Below the pieces are notes generated by a model. It ran no database searches, was not told where the DNA came from, and saw only the letters and a program-made list of their open reading frames with translations. This document shows, piece after piece, positions 8,139 to 16,499 of a DNA stretch of 64,000 bases. This stretch comes from Streptomyces seoulensis (GTDB taxonomy: Bacteria > Actinomycetota > Actinomycetes > Streptomycetales > Streptomycetaceae): the NCBI RefSeq assembly GCF_022846655.1, contig NZ_AP025667.1, forward strand, positions 1 through 64,000, written 5' to 3'. Each line of letters starts with the position of its first letter. The first letter of the stretch is position 1. The position numbers were made by a program, and so were the translations under genes.

Positions 8139-9440
8139 TCACACGGCCGGTACGTGCACCGTCTCCACCCGGCTCGCCACCAGGCGTTCCCGTTCGCGGC
8201 GGGCCGCCCGGCCACGCAGACGGAAGATCTGGGTGAGGCCGAGCGCCTGGAGGACGAAGACCGCGCAGAACGCCACGGAGTAGTCGTCGCCGGTGGCGTC
8301 CAGCAGCACGCCGACGGCGAAGAGCGTGGTCATGGAGGCGATGAAACCACCCATGTTGGTGATGCCGGAGGCGGTGCCCTGACGCTCGGGCGGGTTGGCC
8401 GGGCGGGCGAAGTCGAAGCCGAGCATCGAGGCCGGGCCGCACGCGCCGAGGACCACGCACAGCGCCAGCAGCAGCGCCATCGGCGCGTGCTCACCGGGCC
8501 AGGCGAGGGTCAGCGCCCACATGAGGGCGGTCGCGGCGACCGTACCGAGGGCCAGCGGGAGCCGGGCCGCGTGGTGCCGGGCGACCACCTGGCCGTAGAC
8601 CAGTCCGATCACCATGTTGGACAGCACGACCAGGGTGAGCAGCTCACCGGCCGTCGCCCGGCTGAGCCCCTGCGCCTGCACCAGGAACGGCAGCCCCCAC
8701 AGCAGCAGGAAGACCATCGCCGGGAACTGGGTGGTGAAGTGCACCCACATGCCGAGCCGGGTACCGGGCTCCCGCCAGGCCTCCGCTATCTGACGGCGCA
8801 CGTAGGCGGCGCCCTGGTGCGGGAAGGGCTCCGGCTCGTGGCCCTCGGGGTGGTCCTTCAGGAACAGCAGCGTCAGCACCAGCACGACCGCACCCGCGAC
8901 CGCGCTGCCCGCGAACGCCGGGGTCCAGCCCAGCCCGTGCAGCAGCCGGGCCAGCACCAGGGTGGAGACGAGGTTGCCCGCCATGCCGACCAGACCGGCG
9001 AGCTGGGCCACGAACGGCCCGCGCCGGGCCGGGAACCAGCGGGTGCCCAGCCGCAGCACGCTGATGAACGTCATCGCGTCACCGCAGCCCAGCAGCGCGC
9101 GCGAGGCGAGGGCCGTGCCATACGACGGGGAGAAGGCGAAGCCCAGTTGCCCGGCGGTGAAGAGCACCGCGCCCAGGCACAGCACCTTCTTCGTGCCGAG
9201 CCGGTCGACCAGCAGGCCGACGGGTATCTGCATGCCCGCGTACACGAGGAGCTGGAGGATCGAGAACGTCGACAGCGCGGAGGCGTTCACATGGAAGCGG
9301 TCGGCCGCGTCCAGGCCGGCCACCCCGAGCGAGGTGCGGAAGATGACGGCGACGAAGTAGACCGCCACACCTATGGACCACACGGCGACGGCCCGGCGGC
9401 CGCCCGGGGGGTCACCCGGCAGGGTGGTGTCCCGGTTCAT
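8139..9440 (-). CDS. MFS transporter
   Basis: A 433-residue major facilitator superfamily protein with about 12 hydrophobic segments. The first is RAVAVWSIGVAVYFVAVIF. The cytoplasmic loop motif A-like PVGLLVDRLGTKKVL follows TM2, and the central loop is hydrophilic (HPEGHEPEPFPHQG). It belongs to the nitrate/sugar-phosphate-like group of symporters or exporters; the cargo is unknown. Its ATG overlaps the stop of the GntR gene by 4 bp (ATGA), so the two are translationally coupled and the transporter is probably controlled by that regulator. Confidence 0.92.
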   Translation of the reverse strand: MNRDTTLPGDPPGGRRAVAVWSIGVAVYFVAVIFRTSLGVAGLDAADRFHVNASALSTFSILQLLVYAGMQIPVGLLVDRLGTKKVLCLGAVLFTAGQLGFAFSPSYGTALASRALLGCGDAMTFISVLRLGTRWFPARRGPFVAQLAGLVGMAGNLVSTLVLARLLHGLGWTPAFAGSAVAGAVVLVLTLLFLKDHPEGHEPEPFPHQGAAYVRRQIAEAWREPGTRLGMWVHFTTQFPAMVFLLLWGLPFLVQAQGLSRATAGELLTLVVLSNMVIGLVYGQVVARHHAARLPLALGTVAATALMWALTLAWPGEHAPMALLLALCVVLGACGPASMLGFDFARPANPPERQGTASGITNMGGFIASMTTLFAVGVLLDATGDDYSVAFCAVFVLQALGLTQIFRLRGRAARRERERLVASRVETVHVPAV

Positions 9441-10087
9441 CGGACCTCCCCGCGCGCCAGCTCGGAGAACCAGCCGACGTGCCGGTGCACGATCCCGACC
9501 GCCGCCTCCGCGTCCCCGGCGCGCAGCGCGTGCAGGATCTCGGCGTGCTCGGCGAGGGTCTTGGCGATCCGGTCGGGGTGCGAGTGCATGACGGCGACGC
9601 CCATCCGGAGCTGGCGGTCGCGCAACTGGTCGTAGAGCCGGGACAGGATCTCGTTGCCGCCGCTGCGCACGATCTCGGCGTGGAAGCGGCGGTCGGTGAC
9701 GGCGGCGGCGGCGAAGTCGCCCGCCGCGGCCTGCTCCCGCTGCCGGTCCAGCAGTTCGGCGAGCCGGTCCAGCAGCGCGGGCGGCGCGGGTACGGCCTTG
9801 CGGGCGGCGTGCTCCTCGACCAGCAGCCTGGTCTCCACCACGTCGGCGATCTCCTGCGCGGACACGGGCAGCACCAGGGCGCCCTTCTTCGGGTACAGCC
9901 GGATCAGCCCCTCGGCCTCCAGCCGCAGCAGCGCCTCGCGGACGGGGGTGCGGGACACGCCCACCGCCTCCGCCAGCTCGCCCTCGGTGAGCAGGGTGCC
10001 GCCCTCGTACCGGCGGTCGAGGACGCCCTGCTTGACGTGGGTGTAGACGCGGTCGGCGGCGGGTGGCTGCCTGGTGGCGGTTTGCAT
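9437..10087 (-). CDS. GntR-family regulator (FadR/FCD subfamily)
   Basis: A 216-residue regulator. The winged helix lies at about 10-75 (LLTEGELAEAVGVSRTPVREALLRLEAEGLIRL) and is followed by an all-helical FCD ligand-binding domain with putative metal His residues (RRFHAEIVRSGG, LAEHAEILHAL, HRHV). It probably represses itself and the coupled MFS gene until a carboxylate-type ligand binds. The ATG at 10087 is chosen because TATCCT ends six bases before it (leaderless) and homology begins there. Sequence further upstream in frame is not GntR-like. Confidence 0.92.
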   Translation of the reverse strand: MQTATRQPPAADRVYTHVKQGVLDRRYEGGTLLTEGELAEAVGVSRTPVREALLRLEAEGLIRLYPKKGALVLPVSAQEIADVVETRLLVEEHAARKAVPAPPALLDRLAELLDRQREQAAAGDFAAAAVTDRRFHAEIVRSGGNEILSRLYDQLRDRQLRMGVAVMHSHPDRIAKTLAEHAEILHALRAGDAEAAVGIVHRHVGWFSELARGEVR

Positions 10088-10093
10088 GCCCAC

Positions 10094-10099
10094 AGGATA
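10094..10099 (-). promoter_or_regulatory. putative -10 box of the gntR-MFS operon
   Basis: On the minus strand TATCCT ends six bases before the ATG at 10087. The surrounding ATGTTGTATCTATCC is AT-rich for this genome and is a reasonable place for GntR autorepression, but I see no clean palindrome. Confidence 0.35.
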
Positions 10100-10299
10100 G
10101 ATACAACATGCGTGCAGGGGGCGGCGCGGTCCAGGATGCGGACCGGCGGCGAGGGGGCGCCCGCAGAGTGCCGGAAATTTTTTCCCGGCGGGGTGCAACC
10201 ATTGGGGCCGTTCACCTGTCACATACGTGCGGCCCTCCTTTCAGGGCACCTCAACTAGGCCGTACCCACGGGCATTTCAGACAATCGAGGTATTCCACT

Positions 10300-11196
10300 T
10301 TGATTACCGGCATCAAGGGCTCGTCCCTCCGCAGGGCCGCCGCCGTCGCCGTCGCGTCCGGCGCGCTGCTCACCACCAGTGCCCTCACCGCGGCGCCCGC
10401 GCAGGCCGCCTCCGCGCCGTCGATCGTGGCCGCGGGCGGCTACGCGATGAACAACTCCACCGGTGCGTCGCTGTTCTCCAAGGCCGCGGACACCCGGCGC
10501 TCCACGGGTTCCACCACCAAGATCATGACCGCGAAGGTCGTGCTGGCGCAGCCGAACCTGAACCTGGACGCCAAGGTCACGATCCCCAAGGGCGCCAGCG
10601 ACTACATCGTCGCCAACAACGCGTCCTCGGCCGGTCTGATCGTCGGCGACAAGGTCACCGTCCGCCAGCTCCTGTACGGGCTGATGCTGCCGTCCGGCTG
10701 CGACGCCGCGTACGTCCTCGCGGACAAGTACGGCTCGGGCAGCAGCCACACCGCGCGCGTGAACTCCTTCCTCGGCAAGATGAACTCCGCCGCGAAGAGC
10801 CTCGGCCTGAAGAACACGCACTTCGACTCCTTCGACGGCATCGGCAAGGGCTCGAACTACTCGACCCCGCGCGATCTGACGAAGATCGCCAGCAGCGCGA
10901 TGAAGAGCGCCAACTTCCGCGCGATCGTCAAGACCAAGTCGTACACGGCGAAGACGGTCACCAAGACCGGCAGCACGCGCACGATGAAGGCGTGGACCAA
11001 CACCAACACGCTGCTGAGCAGCTACAGCGGCACCATCGGCGTGAAGACCGGCTCCGGCCCCGAGGCCAAGTACTGCCTCGTCTTCGCCGCCACCCGCAAC
11101 GGCAAGACGGTCATCGGCACGGTCCTCGCGTCGTCCTCCGTCCCCCAGCGCGGCACGGACGCGACGAAGATCCTGAACTACGGCTTCACCAAGTAG
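10300..11196 (+). CDS. secreted D-alanyl-D-alanine carboxypeptidase (S11)
   Basis: A 298-residue exported S11 peptidase that trims peptidoglycan stem peptides. A signal peptide spans residues 1-36 (SSLRRAAAVAVASGALL, cleavage after APAQA). The SxxK nucleophile motif is S71-T-T-K74, the second motif is SGC (PSGCDAAYV) where many relatives have SxN, and the third is KTG (GVKTGSG). No C-terminal membrane anchor is present, so the enzyme is probably released or wall-associated. The TTG start at 10300 is chosen because it directly precedes the signal peptide and has GAGG nine bases upstream. The long in-frame extension upstream is not conserved-looking. Confidence 0.88.
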   Translation: MITGIKGSSLRRAAAVAVASGALLTTSALTAAPAQAASAPSIVAAGGYAMNNSTGASLFSKAADTRRSTGSTTKIMTAKVVLAQPNLNLDAKVTIPKGASDYIVANNASSAGLIVGDKVTVRQLLYGLMLPSGCDAAYVLADKYGSGSSHTARVNSFLGKMNSAAKSLGLKNTHFDSFDGIGKGSNYSTPRDLTKIASSAMKSANFRAIVKTKSYTAKTVTKTGSTRTMKAWTNTNTLLSSYSGTIGVKTGSGPEAKYCLVFAATRNGKTVIGTVLASSSVPQRGTDATKILNYGFTK

Positions 11197-11205
11197 GCCC
11201 CCGTC

Positions 11206-11254
11206 GCGAAAGGGCCCGCCTCCACGGAGTGATCCGTGAGGCGGGCCCTTTCGC
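11206..11254. terminator. bidirectional terminator
   Basis: A long inverted repeat, GCGAAAGGGCCCGCCTC ... GAGGCGGGCCCTTTCGC, lies between the convergent carboxypeptidase and bkdC genes, flanked by As on one side. It is well placed to end both transcripts. Confidence 0.85.
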
Positions 11255-11268
11255 AAACCGGGAGCCGG

Positions 11269-12690
11269 CTACGCCCAGGTGATCAGACGCTTCGGCTGTT
11301 CCAGGATCGCGGCCACGTCGGCCAGGACCTTGGAGCCCAGTTCACCGTCGACCAGGCGGTGGTCGAAGCTGAGCGCCAGGGTGGTCACCTGACGGGGCTT
11401 GACCTTGCCCTTGTGGACCCACGGCTGGAGCTTGATCGCGCCGACGGCGAGGATCGCGGACTCGCCGGGGTTGAGGATCGGGGTGCCGGTGTCGACGCCG
11501 AAGACGCCGACGTTGGTGATGGTCACCGTGCCGCTCTGCATCGCCGCCGGGGACGTCTTGCCCTCGCGGGCCGTGGTCACCAGCTCGCCCAGCGCCGCGG
11601 ACAACTGCGGGAGCGTCTTGTCCTGCGCGTCCTTGATGTTCGGCACGATCAGACCGCGCGGGGTCGCGGCCGCGATGCCCAGGTTGACGTAGTGCTTGAG
11701 CACGATCTCCTGGGCGGCCTCGTCCCAGGACGCGTTGACCTCGGGGTTGCGCTTGATCGCGACCAGCAGGGCCTTGGCGATCAGCAGCAGCGGGTTCACC
11801 CGCAGCCCCTGGAACTCCTTGTCCTGCTTCAGCTCCTCGACCAGCTTCATCGTCCGCGTCACGTCCACCGTCACGAACTCCGTGACGTGCGGCGCCGTGA
11901 ACGCCGAGCCGATCATCGCCTGCGCGGTCGCCTTGCGGACACCCTTGACCGGGACACGGGTCTCACGGGCGGAGTCGTACACCGCCACGGCGGGCGCGAG
12001 AGCGGGAGCGGGAGCGGCAGCGGGCGCCGGGGTCTCGGTCACGGGCTCCGGGACGGCCACCGCCGCGTGCACGTCCTCGCGGGTGATGATGCCGTCCGGG
12101 CCGGACGGCGTGACCAGGGTCAGGTCGACCCCGAGGTCCTTGGCCAGCTTGCGCACCGGCGGCTTGGCCAGCGGGCGCTCCTTCACGGCGGCGGTCCCGT
12201 GGCCGTTCAGCTCGGCCTGCACCGCCTGCGCGGCGGCCACGGGCACCTCGGGCCCCTTGCGGGGGCGCCGCTTGGTGGAGGAGGCGGCCACGCCGTACCC
12301 CACCAGCACCGGCGTACGGCCCTGCGGCTCGGCCTCCTCCGGCTCGGCCGGAGCGGGCTCGGCGAGGGCGGGCTCGGCGGGGGCGGGCTCGGCGGGGGCG
12401 GCCGCCGGGGCGGGCTCGGGAGCCGCACCGCCCGACACGTCCACCGCGATGATCGACGTACCCACGTCGACCGTCGTGCCCTCGGCGAAGCGCAGCTCGC
12501 GCACCACGCCGTCGTAGGGGATGGGGAGTTCGACGGCCGCCTTGGCGGTCTCGACCTCGCACACCACCTGGCCGTCGGTGACCGTGTCCCCGACCTGCAC
12601 GTACCACTTGAGGATCTCGGCCTCGGTGAGCCCCTCGCCCACGTCCGGCATCTTGAACTCGCGCACGGAAGCTTCCGTCATCGTCGTCAC
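11269..12690 (-). CDS. bkdC: branched-chain alpha-keto acid dehydrogenase E2 (lipoyl acyltransferase), operon 1
   Basis: A 473-residue E2 core subunit of the branched-chain 2-oxoacid dehydrogenase complex. It transfers the acyl group from E1 to CoA, yielding isobutyryl-, isovaleryl- and 2-methylbutyryl-CoA, the primers of branched fatty acids. The N-terminal lipoyl domain carries the lipoylated Lys in VETAKAAVE. A long Ala/Pro/Glu-rich swinging linker (repeats of EPAPA) follows, then a peripheral-subunit-binding domain (PPVRKLAKDLGVDLTLV) and the catalytic domain ending in DHRLVDG. The GTG at 12690 is preferred because GAGGAAGG lies just upstream; ATG at 12681 is the alternative. It follows bkdB by 10 bp. 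Confidence 0.95.
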   Translation of the reverse strand: MTTMTEASVREFKMPDVGEGLTEAEILKWYVQVGDTVTDGQVVCEVETAKAAVELPIPYDGVVRELRFAEGTTVDVGTSIIAVDVSGGAAPEPAPAAAPAEPAPAEPALAEPAPAEPEEAEPQGRTPVLVGYGVAASSTKRRPRKGPEVPVAAAQAVQAELNGHGTAAVKERPLAKPPVRKLAKDLGVDLTLVTPSGPDGIITREDVHAAVAVPEPVTETPAPAAAPAPALAPAVAVYDSARETRVPVKGVRKATAQAMIGSAFTAPHVTEFVTVDVTRTMKLVEELKQDKEFQGLRVNPLLLIAKALLVAIKRNPEVNASWDEAAQEIVLKHYVNLGIAAATPRGLIVPNIKDAQDKTLPQLSAALGELVTTAREGKTSPAAMQSGTVTITNVGVFGVDTGTPILNPGESAILAVGAIKLQPWVHKGKVKPRQVTTLALSFDHRLVDGELGSKVLADVAAILEQPKRLITWA

Positions 12691-12700
12691 GAAACCTTCC

Positions 12701-13678
<978 letters not shown>

Positions 13679-13679
13679 G

Positions 13680-14870
13680 TCAGTTGCCCCCTTCCGCGTC
13701 CGCGAACGACGCCTGGTAGGCGGCGAACTGGGCGCGCTCCTCGTCGACGAGCGCGTGCCCGTCCGCGTACACGTTCTCGAAGATGGCGAACCGGTCCGGG
13801 TCCGGCATGGCGCGGACCGCTTCGCGTACCCGCCTGCCCAACGTCTCGGACTCGGCTTCCAGTTCCGCGAAGAATCCCTCGTCCGCGAGGTCCGACGCCT
13901 CCAGGTAGGCGCGCAGGCGCAGGATCGGGTCCTTCGCCTCCCAGGCGACGCGCTCGTCGTCGTGCCGGTAGCGGGTGGGGTCGTCGGAGGTGGTGTGGGC
14001 GCCCATCCGGTAGGTGAACGCCTCGACCAGCGTCGGGCCCTCGCCGTTGCGGGCGCGCTCCAGCGCCCAGCGGGTCACGGCGAGGCAGGCCAGGACGTCG
14101 TTGCCGTCCACGCGGACACCGGGGAAGCCATAGCCCTGGGCGCGCTGGTAGAGCGGCACGCGGGTCTGCTTCTCGGTGGGCTCGGAGATCGCCCACTGGT
14201 TGTTCTGGCAGAAGAACACGACCGGGGCGTTGTAGACCGCGGAGAAGGTGAAGGACTCCGCCACGTCGCCCTGGCTGGACGCGCCGTCGCCGAAGTACGC
14301 GATCACGGCCGAGTCCGCGCCGTCCTTGGCGATGCCCATCGCGTAGCCGGTGGCGTGCAGCGTCTGCGAGCCGATGACGATCGTGTACAGGTGGAAGTTG
14401 TTGCCGTTCGGGTCCCAGCCGCCGTTGTTCACACCCCGGAACATGCCCAGCAGGTTGGTCGGGTCGACCCCGCGGCACCAGGCGACGCCGTGCTCGCGGT
14501 AGGTCGGGAAGACGTAGTCGTCCTCGCGGGTGGCGCGGCCGGAGCCGATCTGGGCGGCCTCCTGGCCGAGCAGCGACGCCCACAGGCCCAGCTCGCCCTG
14601 GCGCTGCAGGGCGGTGGCCTCGGCGTCGAAGCGGCGGGTGAGCACCATGTCGCGGTACAGGCCGCGCAGCTCATCGGGGGTGATGCCGGCGACGTAACCG
14701 TCGAACTCGGCGTTCTTGACCCGCTTGCCCTCGGGCGTCAGGAGCTGCACCAGCTCCGGCTCGGTGCCCTGCTTCGCGGTGCTGCGGGTGCTGCGCCTGG
14801 TGCCGGCGGTACCGGCCTTGCCTGCGGCGCTGCGTCGCGGCTTGCGCGCGGCACTGCTCTCCACGGTCAC
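13680..14870 (-). CDS. bkdA: branched-chain alpha-keto acid dehydrogenase E1 alpha, operon 1
   Basis: A 396-residue thiamine-diphosphate E1 alpha subunit. The ThDP-binding signature is visible as GDGASSQGDVAESFTFSAVY...NNQWAIS. The phosphorylation-loop-like region is YRMGAHTTSDDPTRYR. An N-terminal extension of about 35 residues is Lys/Arg/Ala/Thr rich and absent from the second E1 alpha here; its role is unknown. The GTG at 14870 has a near-perfect SD (GGAGGAG, 5 bp spacing). It is the first gene of bkdABC operon 1, with a 494 bp upstream region shared with the divergent phosphotransferase gene. Confidence 0.95.
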   Translation of the reverse strand: MTVESSAARKPRRSAAGKAGTAGTRRSTRSTAKQGTEPELVQLLTPEGKRVKNAEFDGYVAGITPDELRGLYRDMVLTRRFDAEATALQRQGELGLWASLLGQEAAQIGSGRATREDDYVFPTYREHGVAWCRGVDPTNLLGMFRGVNNGGWDPNGNNFHLYTIVIGSQTLHATGYAMGIAKDGADSAVIAYFGDGASSQGDVAESFTFSAVYNAPVVFFCQNNQWAISEPTEKQTRVPLYQRAQGYGFPGVRVDGNDVLACLAVTRWALERARNGEGPTLVEAFTYRMGAHTTSDDPTRYRHDDERVAWEAKDPILRLRAYLEASDLADEGFFAELEAESETLGRRVREAVRAMPDPDRFAIFENVYADGHALVDEERAQFAAYQASFADAEGGN

Positions 14871-14913
14871 GTGTGCTCCTCCGTCGTTCCGGCCCACGGG
14901 GTTGCCGGTGAGC

Positions 14914-14952
14914 CTGGGGTCCCCCTTGCTCGGTCGGAGCCGGGGGGAGCGG
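14914..14952. repeat. palindromic Streptomyces intergenic repeat, second copy
   Basis: CTGGGGTCCCCCTTGCTCG is followed by GGAGCCGGGGGGAG, matching the element at 6375-6418 in layout. It lies within the bkdA leader, so it could form an mRNA hairpin 20-50 bases before the GTG start. Confidence 0.55.
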
Positions 14953-15042
14953 CCACCTCTTCTCGACCACCGGGCACGGGGTGGGTGCCGCTCGGCCGGG
15001 AACAGGCGTGACAGGTGCCCCGGCGAGCGCCTGCGGCTTTTA

Positions 15043-15048
15043 ACGTTA
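15043..15048 (-). promoter_or_regulatory. candidate -10 box of bkdABC operon 1
   Basis: On the minus strand TAACGT lies about 18 bases downstream of TTCACA, a fair sigma-70-type arrangement. This would give a leader of about 165 bases that includes the palindromic repeat. Confidence 0.3.
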
Positions 15049-15095
15049 CCCAGTGCTCCACATTTCTGTGAAACCCCACCTGACCTGCGATTTTG

Positions 15096-15109
15096 CTTGG
15101 ATTTCCAAG
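15096..15109. promoter_or_regulatory. inverted repeat CTTGG-ATTT-CCAAG upstream of bkd operon 1
   Basis: A perfect 5-bp-arm palindrome with an AT spacer lies in the AT-rich part of the region, about 50 bp upstream of the candidate -10. It could be a site for an Lrp/AsnC-type regulator such as the one encoded at 30151, but that is inference. Confidence 0.35.
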
Positions 15110-15351
15110 TAAATCGGCAAAGCCCGGAAGTTTGCTGGTCACAGCCTTGCAGGAGGCCGGAGCAACGGCACGTTATCCCGCGCACCCAGCTCAAAGGAAG
15201 AGTCCCGGCGCGTCTCCGGGACCTGTCGTGGATTTCTTTCGTGCGTCTCGCGAATTGCGCTTCGAAGTTCACCGGGACACCCCGAGTGACCGAATGCGAC
15301 CGCCGACGACTGCCTGTGATAAGCCCCAGCTCACGGGGTCTTTTCGTGCCC

Positions 15352-15357
15352 TAGCAT
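15352..15357 (+). promoter_or_regulatory. putative -10 box of a leaderless phosphotransferase mRNA
   Basis: TAGCAT ends seven bases before the GTG at 15365, and there is no SD. This places the likely transcription start on the G of the start codon. Confidence 0.45.
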
Positions 15358-15364
15358 CGGCCGC

Positions 15365-16408
15365 GTGCAGCGCCTTCGTGTACCACCCGTCGTGCCCCAC
15401 GCGCCCCCGCTCGGCACCTTGTTACCCCTCTACGGAGCCGGTACGGCCCTCGCCTGCGAACCGGTGGACCAGGGGCTGCTCAACCGGGGCTACCGGGTGC
15501 GCACCACGCGGGGCCGCTACTTCCTGAAGCACCACTTCGACCCCGACACCGCCGACCCCGACGCCATCGAGCGCCGCCATCTCGCCACCCGGCGCCTGGC
15601 CGAGGTCGGGGTCCCGGTCGCCCCGCCGCTCACCCACCGCGAGGGCCGTACGGTCGCCGTCGTCGGCGGGCACGCCTACGCCCTGCACCCCTGGGTCGAC
15701 GGAGGGCATCTGCACGGCGGCCAGCTCACCCGCTCGGAGAGCGCGCGCCTGGGGGCGCTGCTGGGCGCCGTGCACGCCTGCCTGGAGCGCGTGATGCCGC
15801 CCAAGGGACGCACCCGCCCGGCCACGAGCCCCCACCCGGTGGAGAGCGCCGACCCGGCCGACACCTTCGACCTCATCGAGGACCTGCTGGGCCACGTCCG
15901 CCGCCACAAGCCGGCCGACGCCTTCGACGACCTGGCCCGCCACCGTCTGCTGGAGCGCCGCGCGCTCCTGGAGCAGCACACCCACCGCCGCCCGCCGCGC
16001 GGCGGCCCGGTCGGCTGGGTGCACGGCGACTTCCACCCGTTCAACCTGCTCTACAAGGGGGGCACCCCGGCCGCCATCGTCGACTGGGACCGCCTCGGGG
16101 TGCAGCCCCGCGCCGAGGAGGCCGTACGCGCCGCCGCGATCTTCTTCGTGCGGCCCGCGGGCATGCTGGACCTGCCCAAGGCGCGGGCGTACGCGCGCGC
16201 GTACCGGCGCGCGGCCCGCGCCGGCCCCTCGGAGCTGGCGGCGGCCGTGCACCGGGTGTGGTGGGAGCGCCTGAACGACTTCTGGATGCTGCGCTGGCAC
16301 TACGAGCGCGGGGACACCCGCGCCGACTGCCAGTTCCCGGCCGCCTCCGCGCTCGCGGTGTGGTGGACAAGGGAGTACGACGCGGTGTGCGACGCCTTCA
16401 CGAGCTGA
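15365..16408 (+). CDS. phosphotransferase (APH/ChoK-like kinase) with a TTA codon
   Basis: A 347-residue aminoglycoside-phosphotransferase-fold protein. The catalytic loop is VGWVHGDFHPFNLL (Asp base, Asn Mg ligand) and the DFG-equivalent is AIVDWDRLG. The N-lobe runs over LNRGYRVRTTRGRYFLKHH, with the nucleotide-binding Lys in FLKHH. The family includes homoserine, choline, sugar and antibiotic kinases; the substrate is unknown. Codon 20 (15422-15424) is TTA, the rare Leu codon read by the bldA tRNA in Streptomyces, so translation may be developmentally controlled. The GTG at 15365 has no SD but a well-placed -10, so it is probably leaderless. Confidence 0.88.
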   Translation: MQRLRVPPVVPHAPPLGTLLPLYGAGTALACEPVDQGLLNRGYRVRTTRGRYFLKHHFDPDTADPDAIERRHLATRRLAEVGVPVAPPLTHREGRTVAVVGGHAYALHPWVDGGHLHGGQLTRSESARLGALLGAVHACLERVMPPKGRTRPATSPHPVESADPADTFDLIEDLLGHVRRHKPADAFDDLARHRLLERRALLEQHTHRRPPRGGPVGWVHGDFHPFNLLYKGGTPAAIVDWDRLGVQPRAEEAVRAAAIFFVRPAGMLDLPKARAYARAYRRAARAGPSELAAAVHRVWWERLNDFWMLRWHYERGDTRADCQFPAASALAVWWTREYDAVCDAFTS

Positions 16409-16410
16409 GA

Positions 16411-16442
16411 CGCCCGGGTCCCCTCACAGGAGGACCCGGGCG
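16411..16442. terminator. terminator between convergent genes
   Basis: CGCCCGGGTCC ... GGACCCGGGCG forms an 11-bp perfect stem with a 10-base loop, two bases after the phosphotransferase stop. It can serve the convergent kinase gene as well. Confidence 0.75.
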
Positions 16443-16499
16443 CGGTCATTCACCGGCCGGCCCGTCCGGGCCGGGGGCGGAGGGCGGCGGCGTCGGCCT

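Larger units (their letters stand above)
14871..15351. other. intergenic region upstream of bkdABC operon 1
   Basis: No convincing gene lies in this 480 bp stretch. It holds a palindromic intergenic repeat (14914-14952), a candidate bkd promoter around 15043, and an AT-richer block at 15055-15130 with a short inverted repeat at 15096-15109. An unusually long upstream region for this genome fits a regulated operon. Confidence 0.6.
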
